Below, piece by piece: positions 1 through 6,852 of a DNA stretch of 12,759 nt. Positions within the stretch are counted from its first letter, which is position 1, and every line of letters begins with the position of its first letter. Source of the DNA: Glaciecola sp. UBA2563. Lineage in GTDB: Bacteria > Pseudomonadota > Gammaproteobacteria > Enterobacterales > Alteromonadaceae. The notes beneath the pieces were generated by a model. The model ran no database searches. It was not told the DNA's origin and saw only the letters and a list, made by a program, of their open reading frames with translations. The position numbers and the translations under genes are program-made. The stretch lies in contig DDLV01000048.1 in the NCBI GenBank assembly GCA_002340325.1, positions 1 through 12,759 of the forward strand. Reading direction: 5' to 3'.

Positions 1-31
1 CTATCCATTAGGTAAGCACCTTATAAAAAAA

Positions 32-108
32 TGGTGGCCCCTCCGTGACTTGAACACGGGACCTACCGATTATGAGTCGGGTGCTCTAACCAACTGAGCT
101 AAAGGGCC
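32..108 (-). tRNA. tRNA-Ile2 (CAU anticodon, lysidine-modified)
   Basis: On the minus strand the 77 bases fold as a full tRNA with an encoded CCA end. The acceptor stem is GGCCCTT against AGGGGCC, the D arm contains AGCTCAGTTGG, the T stem is CCGTG/CACGG around TTCAAGT, and the anticodon loop is CTCATAA with CAT in the middle. The CAU anticodon could mean elongator Met, initiator Met or Ile2. The GGCCC acceptor end and the anticodon stem resemble the enterobacterial ileX/ileY type rather than elongator Met (GGCTAC...). An initiator would carry three G-C pairs next to the anticodon loop, and these are absent. The product would be converted by TilS to lysidine-34 to read AUA codons. A run of seven T follows the CCA directly on the minus strand and may serve as terminator. 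The top pair of the anticodon stem is C-U. Confidence 0.93.
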
Positions 109-127
109 ATTGCAAAAAGCGGTGCGA

Positions 128-156
128 AGTATAATGAGTTTTTTGCCTCATGTCAT
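128..156 (-). promoter_or_regulatory. sigma-70 promoter of the tRNA gene
   Basis: On the minus strand, ATGACA (5 of 6 to the -35 consensus) is separated by exactly 17 bases from TATACT (5 of 6 to the -10 consensus). A GC-rich discriminator (CGCACCGC) follows, which is typical of stringently controlled stable-RNA promoters. The -10 box lies about 20 bases upstream of the tRNA 5' end, leaving only a short leader for RNase P to remove. Confidence 0.65.
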
Positions 157-204
157 CAAGTATTAGGTCAAAATTTTCCAATAAATTACTTAACTGATTG
201 CTTA

Positions 205-219
205 TTCTAAAGTTTAGAA
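205..219. promoter_or_regulatory. 15-bp perfect dyad, candidate operator upstream of the lrg operon
   Basis: TTCTAAA-G-TTTAGAA is a perfect inverted repeat with 7-base arms and a single central base. It lies about 85 bases upstream of the first gene of the operon, in the spacer shared with the divergent tRNA. No T tract follows, so it does not look like a terminator. The size and symmetry suit a dimeric transcription factor. I cannot name the regulator, and no clear -35/-10 pair is visible next to it. Confidence 0.3.
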
Positions 220-302
220 GGTTTATGCCGTAATAATAGTCAGGAAAGTTCAACTTTTGCTATTTTTCGTATAGCACTTCATAACAGAGATGGAGTAACA
301 TA

Positions 303-632
303 ATGAAAGATTCGGCCTTCTTGGTAAGTGGCAGAAACACAATTATTCACAAACTTCGCAAAGTCGACCTGCTATTAGTCAACAGTCGTCAAGACCCAGT
401 GCTCATGGTGTTTCACAACGGCATTGAAGAGTTTAGTGGAAAGATTCCAAAGAATAAGCTTGAGGCTAAACGAATGGATGTAGCTGTCGTTGACATAGCT
501 TCACCAGAAAATTTCTCTGATTACCGAAGTTTATTATTTGTCCAAACGCTGAATAATAAAGAATATAAAATAGACTACTCAAGGAAGGGCTCACCTCATT
601 TCATCACCATTCACCAAGAGAGCACTCTCTAG
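303..632 (+). CDS. unrecognised 109-aa protein, first gene of the lrgAB operon
   Basis: I do not recognise this protein. It is short, basic and apparently soluble, with alternating hydrophobic strands (DLLLVNS, PVLMVFH, MDVAVVDIA, SLLFVQTL) that suggest a mostly beta fold. It has no signal peptide and no membrane segment. The start is supported by GGAG at 292-295, seven bases before the ATG. Its 3' end probably overlaps the beginning of the lrgA-type gene by about 35 bases in another frame, so the two are likely translationally coupled. Association with LrgA and LrgB suggests a regulatory or accessory role for that membrane pair, but this is inference only. A short hairpin-capable repeat (AGAGAG-CA-CTCTCT, 617-630) sits right at its stop codon. 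Confidence 0.75.
   Translation: MKDSAFLVSGRNTIIHKLRKVDLLLVNSRQDPVLMVFHNGIEEFSGKIPKNKLEAKRMDVAVVDIASPENFSDYRSLLFVQTLNNKEYKIDYSRKGSPHFITIHQESTL
582..589 (+). promoter_or_regulatory. candidate ribosome binding site for a non-canonical ATT start of lrgA
   Basis: AGGAAGGG lies inside the 3' end of the preceding gene, eight bases upstream of an ATT codon at 598. That ATT is in frame with the LrgA-family protein. It is the best Shine-Dalgarno-like sequence in the region and fits the distance expected for an initiator at 598. No ATG, GTG or TTG occurs in this frame between the stop at 571-573 and position 718. Confidence 0.35.
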
Positions 633-987
633 ATACACGTTAATTGTTGTAGGAACAGCCCTCTTAACTATTCCCTACATTATTGCGCATGGGATCGTTA
701 CTACGTTTGGCGTCCAATTGCCTATCGGGCTTATTGGCTGCTTACTTTGCTTGCTTCTTCTGATAATAATTAAGTCGATACCTTCCCCAATCGAAAAAGC
801 AAGCAAGCCGTTGCTCAGTCATATGTCACTGTTTTTTGTACCGGCAATCATGTCTATTTTTCATTTTCAAGCACTACTTTTGCAGCATTGGTTTGCTATG
901 TTGCTGGCGATTATCGTGGCCACGCTTGTTGCGTTTTTAATAACGCTATTCATCGCTAAATTGACAATCGGTGGCGGTAACAAATGA
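598..987 (+). CDS. lrgA: LrgA/CidA-family membrane protein (probable non-canonical start)
   Basis: Small integral membrane protein of the LrgA/CidA (YohJ) family, the partner of LrgB. The family was first described as holin/antiholin-like. Some members, such as Bacillus PftAB and Streptococcus LrgAB, act in pyruvate uptake. The hallmark stretch is clear: VQLPIGLIGCLLCLLLL, then LLSHMSLFFVPAIMSI and a last helix ending in FIAKL. The frame stays open upstream to 574 and encodes the expected first helix (YTLIVVGTALLTIPYIIAHG), but contains no ATG, GTG or TTG before TTG 718. A start at TTG 718 would give only 89 aa, remove the first helix and have no ribosome binding site. ATT 598 behind AGGAAGGG gives 129 aa, the normal family length, with a basic N-terminus (SSPFTKRALSRY). 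A +1 frameshift from the upstream gene is the alternative. The stop overlaps the LrgB start as ATGA. The family call is firm; the start is not. Confidence 0.82.
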   Translation: MSSPFTKRALSRYTLIVVGTALLTIPYIIAHGIVTTFGVQLPIGLIGCLLCLLLLIIIKSIPSPIEKASKPLLSHMSLFFVPAIMSIFHFQALLLQHWFAMLLAIIVATLVAFLITLFIAKLTIGGGNK

Positions 988-1661
988 ATTGGTTGTTGTC
1001 GTCGATTGTATCTTTAAGTATAGCGGTAGCGGCTTACGCCGTGTTTTACAAGGTATTTCAGAGATATCGCTTTGCGCTTCTTCACCCCATCATTGGGACA
1101 ACGGCAGTGTGTTTTGGTTATATGAGTATTTTTTCAATCAGCACTGAAGTATTTCAACAGCACACTATTTTGTTAACTTGGTTATTAGGTCCTGCAACCA
1201 TTGCGTTGGCAGTGCCGTTATACAAGCAGTTTAGTCTTTTGCGCCAGTTACACTGGCGAGTGCTGGTGCCAATTTTTGCTGGTGGTGTTTTAGCGCCTGT
1301 TATGTCTTGGATATGTATTGCCTGGCTAGATGTTGATTCACAAATAAAGATGACGATGCTAGTCAAGTCAATTACAACACCATTAGCCATGCAAACCGCT
1401 GAATTGATTGGCGGCATATCATCACTGGCGGCTGTATTGGTGATTTTAACTGGCATTGTCGTCGCAGTATTTGGGCCGACATTGGCAATGCTTTTGAAGG
1501 TGGATGATCATGTTGTACAAGGCATCGCAATGGGCACCGTTGGCCATGCAATTGCTACGGCAAGAGCGGCAGACATCAGTGAATATTGTTTGGCGTTATC
1601 ATCTGTATCGCTGTGCATAAATGGGCTCGTGACGGCGTTAATGTTGCCAATACTGTTTTAG
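984..1661 (+). CDS. lrgB: LrgB/CidB-family membrane protein
   Basis: Polytopic inner-membrane protein of the LrgB (YohK, CidB) family, normally co-encoded with LrgA and thought to form a joint complex. Proposed roles in relatives are control of murein hydrolase export and cell lysis, and three-carbon acid transport (bacterial pyruvate, plant plastid glycolate/glycerate). The family signatures are present in order: LGPATIALAVPLY (68-80), KSITTPLAM (128-136), the ELIGG turn (140-144) and GTVGHAIATARA (184-195). About seven hydrophobic segments are visible. At 225 aa it matches the usual length of about 230. Its ATG shares ATGA with the lrgA stop, which indicates coupled translation. No clear terminator follows in the 133 bases before the next gene. 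Whether this copy is functionally lrg-like or cid-like cannot be told from sequence. Confidence 0.92.
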   Translation: MNWLLSSIVSLSIAVAAYAVFYKVFQRYRFALLHPIIGTTAVCFGYMSIFSISTEVFQQHTILLTWLLGPATIALAVPLYKQFSLLRQLHWRVLVPIFAGGVLAPVMSWICIAWLDVDSQIKMTMLVKSITTPLAMQTAELIGGISSLAAVLVILTGIVVAVFGPTLAMLLKVDDHVVQGIAMGTVGHAIATARAADISEYCLALSSVSLCINGLVTALMLPILF

Positions 1662-1794
1662 CTTCCCCTCATTACATTTTTTCTTTATCCAAACATATAA
1701 AACAGCAAAATATCGACTTTTGTAGGCTCATGCTTATGACAACAATACCGATAAAAAAATAGGAATAAAGACGTAACCTATTCGGACAACAACA

Positions 1795-2784
1795 ATGCTA
1801 TCAGTGCTAATTTGCGATGATTCAATGGTTGCAAGAAAGCAAACGGCTCGCTGTTTACCTCAAGATTTAGAATCTCAAGTCCATTTTGCCAAGCATGGTC
1901 AAGAGGCACTTGATGCCTTGACTGCAGGTAAAGGGCAGTTGCTTCTTCTTGATTTGAATATGCCGGTCATGGATGGCTACCAGACATTAGAAAACATAAA
2001 GTCACAAGCGCTTGGCGTTAAGACGATTGTAATATCAGGCGATATACAGCCTGAAGCCATGCAGCGAGTTAAAGACTTGGGAGCGCTAGATTTCATCAAG
2101 AAACCTGTAAACTCTGAAGAGTTACGGGCTGCGATCACCCGTCATGGGCTATTTCACGAAGAAGAGCTAGAGCAAGAAAATAGCGATCTCAATGAATTAG
2201 TTAGGGATTGCTATCAGGAAGTTGCGAACGTAGCAATGGGAATGGCAGGCGATCATCTTGCTCGAATTATGAATGTGTTTGTTCAGTTACCCATCCCCAA
2301 CGTCAATCTTATCGAAGTTTCTGAATTACATATGATGTTGTCAGATATTGACGGTTCTGAATCAACTTCCGGGATTTGTCAGGGCTTCTTAGGTGATGGG
2401 ATAAGCGGTGAAGGATTGTGCATTTTGAGTGACTCTAGTTTTGCTGATATCGCCAATATTATGGGTATGAAAGAGGACATCGATGATCATCAGCAGTTGG
2501 AATTGCTAATGGATGCTGCGAGTTTATTGATTGGTACTTGCTTAAGTGGAATCGCCGAACAACTCGATATGAAATTTCGTCAGGGCCATCCGGTTGTACT
2601 TGGTCAGCATCAGAGCATTCAGGACCTGATTAAAGCTAATCGCAACGCTTGGAAAAAGACGCTTGCAATTGAAATCAGCTATGGACTTGAAGGATACAAA
2701 GTTAAATGTGACATGATCCTCTTGTTTACAGAGGACTCAATGGACCTAATGAACGCAAAACTTGCGCATTTATTGGAGGACTGA
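1795..2784 (+). CDS. response regulator with CheC-like phosphatase output domain
   Basis: Residues 1-118 form a receiver domain with acidic residues D8 and D9, phospho-acceptor D53 in LLLLDLNMPVMDG, switch serine S81 and K103 in FIKKP. Residues about 125-325 form a CheC/CheX/FliY-type domain. The active-site signature D-x3-E-x2-N-x22-P is matched exactly by D138, E142, N145 and P168, so phospho-aspartate phosphatase activity is plausible. The second signature of canonical two-site CheC is degenerate here (MDAAS instead of E-x2-N). Such proteins usually dephosphorylate CheY-like regulators, so this one may control another regulator or itself. It has no transmembrane or DNA-binding part and no kinase beside it. 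The stop is followed two bases later by the PAS gene. The ATG has no strong ribosome binding site, but starting later would break the receiver fold. Confidence 0.88.
   Translation: MLSVLICDDSMVARKQTARCLPQDLESQVHFAKHGQEALDALTAGKGQLLLLDLNMPVMDGYQTLENIKSQALGVKTIVISGDIQPEAMQRVKDLGALDFIKKPVNSEELRAAITRHGLFHEEELEQENSDLNELVRDCYQEVANVAMGMAGDHLARIMNVFVQLPIPNVNLIEVSELHMMLSDIDGSESTSGICQGFLGDGISGEGLCILSDSSFADIANIMGMKEDIDDHQQLELLMDAASLLIGTCLSGIAEQLDMKFRQGHPVVLGQHQSIQDLIKANRNAWKKTLAIEISYGLEGYKVKCDMILLFTEDSMDLMNAKLAHLLED
2775..2780 (+). promoter_or_regulatory. ribosome binding site fixing the TTG start of the PAS gene
   Basis: GGAGGA, a near-consensus Shine-Dalgarno inside the last codons of the response regulator gene, lies six bases before TTG at 2787. 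It decides in favour of the TTG and indicates coupled expression. Confidence 0.7.
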
Positions 2785-2786
2785 CA

Positions 2787-3281
2787 TTGACATCATCATC
2801 AGTTAAAAACGACGCGCTGGACGAATTACTCGAGTTTCATTGGATGATGGACATGATTCAAAATGTTGACGTTGGTATTGTTGTATTTGACCGTGACTTG
2901 CAAGTGAAGGTGTGGAATGGTTTCATGGAAGCCCATTCAGGCATATTACCCACCGATATTAAAAATCAGCCAATTTCAACGTACTTTCCAGAAATTAAGG
3001 CGCCATGGCTCAAGCAAAAAGTAAAACCGGTCTTTGAACTCCGCACAAGATCGTTTATTACATGGGAACAACGGCCGTACTTATTTAAATTCAGAAACTA
3101 TAGACCTATCACTAGTTCTGCTCCTTATATGTATCAAAACGTCGTCTTCTCTCCGCTTGTTTCAGTAATGGGTACGGTAGATAACGTATGCATGATGATA
3201 TATGACATGACCGATGCTGCTTCTTCCAAAAAGCAATTACTGGAATTACAAGTTAAAGAGTTCGAGTCCTCACAATCGTAA
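2787..3281 (+). CDS. stand-alone PAS-domain protein, partner of the CheC response regulator
   Basis: This 164-aa soluble protein consists almost entirely of one PAS domain (about 20-145). The opening MIQNVDVGIVVFDRDLQVKVWN is a typical PAS start, and YDMTDAASSKKQLLELQ is a typical PAC end running into a short helix that may be a coiled coil. It has no kinase, GGDEF, EAL or methyl-accepting domain, so it must work by binding a partner. The start is TTG with GGAGGA six bases upstream and two bases after the response regulator stop, so the pair is almost certainly co-transcribed and coupled. A plausible role is a sensory adaptor for the receiver/phosphatase or for an unlinked histidine kinase. 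The ligand is unknown. The hydrophobic pocket has no obvious haem histidine or flavin cysteine signature that I can assign. Confidence 0.83.
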   Translation: MTSSSVKNDALDELLEFHWMMDMIQNVDVGIVVFDRDLQVKVWNGFMEAHSGILPTDIKNQPISTYFPEIKAPWLKQKVKPVFELRTRSFITWEQRPYLFKFRNYRPITSSAPYMYQNVVFSPLVSVMGTVDNVCMMIYDMTDAASSKKQLLELQVKEFESSQS

Positions 3282-3356
3282 TTATGTATTTGGTACTCAA
3301 TTTGCTTTATCCAAGCATTCAGTAACCAATACCTGCATCAAGATTACAACAGCGTA

Positions 3357-5144
3357 GTGATAAAGCACCATTTCAATAAACCTGATTTTGCCAAGGTTCA
3401 CCATACAGTTTTTTCAAAGATTGAAAAAAGAATAACGCTGCACGTTAAAACGTTGCTCGGGATTGCTGCACTGCTGATCTTGAGCGTACAGGTTGTTGGT
3501 TGTGGTGGAGGTTCAGAAGAACTTATTCCAGAGCGTATTCCACCGATACAGGTTAGTGCTAATGTCGACACTAGTGTGGATGAACAAACGCAGATTGATA
3601 TTGAAGGCGCCGCGATTGGCGGTCAAGGAGCACTTTCATACGCGTGGCAAGCCGATGATACTATTACCATTGTACATGCTGATACGAGCCAAGCGAATGC
3701 GACACTGACGACGCCAATAGTAACAGTAGATACTCAGTTTACTATACGTTTAGTGGTCACGGATGAGCGCCAAGTTTCGTCTGAAGATACCTTTACATTG
3801 ACCGTTACTCCAGTCAATCTGCCACCGGTTGCAGACATTTCCATTAATTCATTACCAGACTACCCACAAGGTAGCTATCCTGTTCAATCTCAAGTCATTT
3901 TAGATGCAGGTGCAAGCAGTGATGCCGATGCACCGTCCGAACAACCGCAAATCGCGGCATATCAATGGCGGCAAATTGCTGGCACGTTGTTAACACCAAA
4001 CGGCAATCTTACGTCTAGCCGACTCGAATTAACTACACCGATAACCGACCAACAAGAAACGATCATCTTTGAATTAGAAGTTACCGATCAGGAGGGGACA
4101 AGCACCATCACGCAAACGCAAATTACACTGCTTGGCCAGTCTGGAACACTTCCAGAGCTTCATTTTAATACCATGCAGAACGGGTTTTCTGGGGAAAGAC
4201 TGTTATTAGATATGACGGCGTCAAGCGCAGCGCCAGATGCGGGGCCGTATAGTTATTTTTGGCAAGAACGATCGGGTAACTTTCCTAGCCTACAAATTGA
4301 AGACAATACACAAGCTATCACCTACATCACATTACCGACTGTCGAACAAACCACTGAACTGATAATTGATGCTCAAATTACAGACAGTTTTGATAATACT
4401 GTGAGGTCTGAAAAGCGAATCATAATCGAGCCTTTTCAACCAGGACAGCTTAATGATACGGGCGCACAAGAAAGTTTTGATACTCGTGTGATACCCGGAT
4501 CAGATATAGACTTTGGCCGAGACATTGCGTTTTCTAACGACGTTGTGACAAAAGTAGGACGGGGATTAAATGCATTTGATTTTACTCGGCTTAATAGCAA
4601 CGGCGACCCTGTTGATACGCCGACAACTTCATGGTCTTGCGTGCGCGATAATGTGACTGGCTTGGTTTGGCAAATCAAGACTACGGATAACTCGTCGCTG
4701 CACTATGAGAACCAGCTTTTTACCTGGTATCAAGCTGATCTCAATGGAAATTTCCGTGGAGAGCGAAACCTCAATTCCATGTCTTGCAATATCAATAGTC
4801 AAGAATGCAACACGCAGTCGTATCTTAATGAAGTTAATCGTCAGGGGCTGTGTGGCTTTTTTGATTGGCGAATACCTACCCACGCAGAACTGCAATCAAT
4901 AGTGCATTACGGAAAAATGGATGCGCCATTGGTGGATACCGAGTTTTTGCCATTTTGGGGGAACGATGCTGAAGGGCTTCTATGGTACTGGACGCGCCAA
5001 TCAAGTGCTGATGGTCTCAGAGCAGACGAAGCAAGAAATGCGTGGGCGATTGATTTTAATTCAGGGGTTGATAACGTGTTATCAAAAAGCAGTGAAGCAA
5101 AACTCAGGTTAGTGCGAGCAGGACGATTACAGCTCGAAAATTAA
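3357..5144 (+). CDS. lipoprotein with Ig/PKD-like repeats and C-terminal DUF1566 domain
   Basis: A predicted surface or outer-membrane lipoprotein of 595 aa. A hydrophobic signal (about 32-48) ends in the lipobox VVGC with C49, followed by a Gly/Ser/Glu spacer. Three beta-sandwich modules follow: about 62-152 (SYAWQ, IRLVVTDE), 155-258 (YQWRQ, FELEVTDQEG) and 266-358 (YFWQE, IDAQITDSFD). These show the W-core and V-T-D pattern of PKD/REJ-type Ig folds. The C-terminal part (about 425-590) is a DUF1566 (Lcl C-terminal) domain with TGLVW, WRIPTHAEL (504-512), FWSS-like YWTRQ, AWAIDFNSG and LRLVRAG. Cysteines 428, 477, 484 and 499 may form disulfides. The function is unknown; adhesion or cell-surface binding is an inference from the architecture. 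The GTG start lacks a ribosome binding site and gives a long N-region of about 30 residues. TTG 3453 is an alternative but would leave an uncharged signal. Confidence 0.82.
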   Translation: MIKHHFNKPDFAKVHHTVFSKIEKRITLHVKTLLGIAALLILSVQVVGCGGGSEELIPERIPPIQVSANVDTSVDEQTQIDIEGAAIGGQGALSYAWQADDTITIVHADTSQANATLTTPIVTVDTQFTIRLVVTDERQVSSEDTFTLTVTPVNLPPVADISINSLPDYPQGSYPVQSQVILDAGASSDADAPSEQPQIAAYQWRQIAGTLLTPNGNLTSSRLELTTPITDQQETIIFELEVTDQEGTSTITQTQITLLGQSGTLPELHFNTMQNGFSGERLLLDMTASSAAPDAGPYSYFWQERSGNFPSLQIEDNTQAITYITLPTVEQTTELIIDAQITDSFDNTVRSEKRIIIEPFQPGQLNDTGAQESFDTRVIPGSDIDFGRDIAFSNDVVTKVGRGLNAFDFTRLNSNGDPVDTPTTSWSCVRDNVTGLVWQIKTTDNSSLHYENQLFTWYQADLNGNFRGERNLNSMSCNINSQECNTQSYLNEVNRQGLCGFFDWRIPTHAELQSIVHYGKMDAPLVDTEFLPFWGNDAEGLLWYWTRQSSADGLRADEARNAWAIDFNSGVDNVLSKSSEAKLRLVRAGRLQLEN

Positions 5145-5146
5145 GT

Positions 5147-5698
5147 ATGGGGTATAGCATGATGATCAGAAATATTTTTGTTAGTGTATTTTCGATACTC
5201 AGTGTCAACAGCGTGTGTGCTCAACCTATTTGCTATCCTGAAATTCCTGAGACGTCAAACGCTGACAAATTTGCGGTTCTGAGCCAACAGGAAGTATGGC
5301 ATCGCACATCGAACCTAGTATTTACTAGGTGCAGCGTAGGTCAAACTTTCGATGGCGAAACATGCGTAGGTGAGGCGACTTTGTTTACATGGCAACAAGC
5401 GCTTGAATTAAATCGAACGTTGGTAATAAATCAAAACAGTATGTGGCGATTACCCAATATCAAAGAACTGAGTGTGATCGTGGAACGAAATTGCGTAAGG
5501 CCCTCGATTAATGCGTCGATATTTCCAGAAACACCGCCAGATGAATTCTGGACGTCTACGCCAGTGCGCGATGATGAGACACGAGCATGGTCACTTGCGT
5601 TTACCAATGGCACCAGCTCAATTAAGGACACAACAAGAACGCTATACGTTCGGTTGGTCAGGGTGCGCTTGCCAACGGATACGATTGCCACACCTTAA
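5147..5698 (+). CDS. small secreted DUF1566 (Lcl C-terminal) domain protein
   Basis: A predicted exported protein of 183 aa with a classical signal peptide (MMIRNIF, hydrophobic core, VCA before QP at about residue 25/26). The rest is a single DUF1566 domain: RCSVGQTFDGETCVG, TWQQALELN, WRLPNIKEL (100-108), INASIFPETP, FWTSTP, AWSLAFTNG and VRLVRVR. It begins two bases after the lipoprotein gene and carries the same C-terminal domain type, so the two form an operon and probably a functional pair. ATG 5147 has no ribosome binding site. ATG 5159 or 5162 lies behind GGGGT (5149-5153) and gives a cleaner signal peptide, so the true start may be four or five codons downstream. The stop codon overlaps that of convergent hemW. 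The molecular function of the domain is not established to my knowledge. Confidence 0.83.
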   Translation: MGYSMMIRNIFVSVFSILSVNSVCAQPICYPEIPETSNADKFAVLSQQEVWHRTSNLVFTRCSVGQTFDGETCVGEATLFTWQQALELNRTLVINQNSMWRLPNIKELSVIVERNCVRPSINASIFPETPPDEFWTSTPVRDDETRAWSLAFTNGTSSIKDTTRTLYVRLVRVRLPTDTIATP

Positions 5699-6852
5699 AT
5701 AAATGCGGTTAACACATCATTTAGATAACGATGTCCTTTTGCAGTCATTCTCCAGGATTTACTGTCTTCGACAATGAGTTGCTTGTCTGCTAGTTCGCTG
5801 AGCACTGCTAAAGCACTGCTTGGTAAACGGTGCCCGCCAGTTAAAGCCTCATAATCAGTTTTTAAGCATGCCTCCGCCAGCCTGAATTTATTCATAAAAA
5901 ACTCAAACGGCAAGTCATTTGCGTCAACGAATGACAACGAATCGCGGTAGGAGCGAGTTAAGTCCATATAGCCCCTTGGATGTTTTACTTTAACCGTGCG
6001 ATAAACCGTTGAGTCTTCAGTATTGGTGATTTTTCCATGTGCGCCGCAACCTATGCCTAAATAATCTCCGAAACGCCAGTAATTGAGATTATGCAAAGAT
6101 GCATGTTCAGGTTTACTGTACGCAGAAATTTCATACTGTTGATAACCAGCATCGTTAAGCAGGCGCTGTCCGCATTCTTGAATGGACCACAAAATATCGT
6201 CATCTGGGAGCGTTGGCGGCTGCGAATAAAATTGCGTGTTTGGCTCTATTGTCAATTGATACCAAGATATGTGTGGTGAATCTAACGCAATACTTACTCT
6301 TAAATCGTCAAGTGCTTGCTCGAGACGTTGATTCGGCAATCCGTGCATGATATCTGTGTTAAAAGACTTCAGGCCAAGCGCAGACGCATGTATGACTGCA
6401 GATTTTGCTTGCGCATCGTTGTGTATTCGGCCTAGACGTGTCAAATGCGTGGCATCATAGCTTTGCACACCGATTGAAATACGATTGACTCCTGCATCTT
6501 TAAATCCTTGAAAACGTTCTTTCTCAAATGTGCCTGGATTTGCCTCCATGGTGATTTCTATATCATCCTGCGTGTTCGTCATGTTTTTTATTGACGTAAT
6601 GACTGTTGCAATACCCTCAGGTGAAAATAGACTTGGGGTTCCACCGCCAATGAAAACGCTAGTGATTGGTCGAGGTTGTTTTTCGTATTCTATATAGGTT
6701 AGGTCATTCTTTAGGTCAGCAAGCAGATGGCTAATGTATTCGGTTTCAGGTAGTTCCCCCTTTTGTTGATGTGAGTTAAAATCACAATAGGGGCACTTTT
6801 TTACACACCATGGGATATGAACATATAATCCTAAAGGTCTCACTTGTATCAT
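5695..6852 (-). CDS. hemW: HemW, radical SAM haem chaperone
   Basis: A radical SAM protein of the HemN/HemW family, 385 aa (E. coli HemW is 378). YVHIPWC opens the domain, with the 4Fe-4S cysteines C16, C20 and C23 in CVKKCPYC. The sequence then continues CDF, without the extra cysteine (CxC) of true coproporphyrinogen dehydrogenase HemN, which points to HemW. Other signatures are GGGTPS (69-74), ISIGVQS (125-131), DIMHGLPNQ (167-175) and HNLNYWRFGDYLGIGCGAHG (254-273), followed by a HemN C-terminal domain. HemW binds haem and is implicated in haem insertion into respiratory enzymes; many databases mislabel it as an oxygen-independent coproporphyrinogen oxidase. Its ATG shares ATGA with the rdgB stop, so it is the last gene of the cca operon. 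The rdgB-hemW order is conserved in gammaproteobacteria. Confidence 0.96.
   Translation of the reverse strand: MIQVRPLGLYVHIPWCVKKCPYCDFNSHQQKGELPETEYISHLLADLKNDLTYIEYEKQPRPITSVFIGGGTPSLFSPEGIATVITSIKNMTNTQDDIEITMEANPGTFEKERFQGFKDAGVNRISIGVQSYDATHLTRLGRIHNDAQAKSAVIHASALGLKSFNTDIMHGLPNQRLEQALDDLRVSIALDSPHISWYQLTIEPNTQFYSQPPTLPDDDILWSIQECGQRLLNDAGYQQYEISAYSKPEHASLHNLNYWRFGDYLGIGCGAHGKITNTEDSTVYRTVKVKHPRGYMDLTRSYRDSLSFVDANDLPFEFFMNKFRLAEACLKTDYEALTGGHRLPSSALAVLSELADKQLIVEDSKSWRMTAKGHRYLNDVLTAFI

Noticed and set aside
32..108. Reading the CAU tRNA as elongator or initiator Met
   Set aside because: The acceptor stem GGCCC and anticodon stem fit Ile2; the GGCTAC acceptor of elongator Met and the three G-C pairs of the initiator are missing.
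1154..1456. Antisense open frame inside lrgB, and similar long frames opposite srmB, cca and the GspB-type gene
   Set aside because: They lie wholly within strongly supported genes, have no ribosome binding sites and no recognisable protein features.
3286..3332. Imperfect inverted repeat GTATTTGGT / ACCAATAC between the PAS gene and the lipoprotein gene
   Set aside because: The arms are AT-rich, 30 bases apart, contain a bulge and are not followed by a T tract, so neither a terminator nor an operator is convincing.
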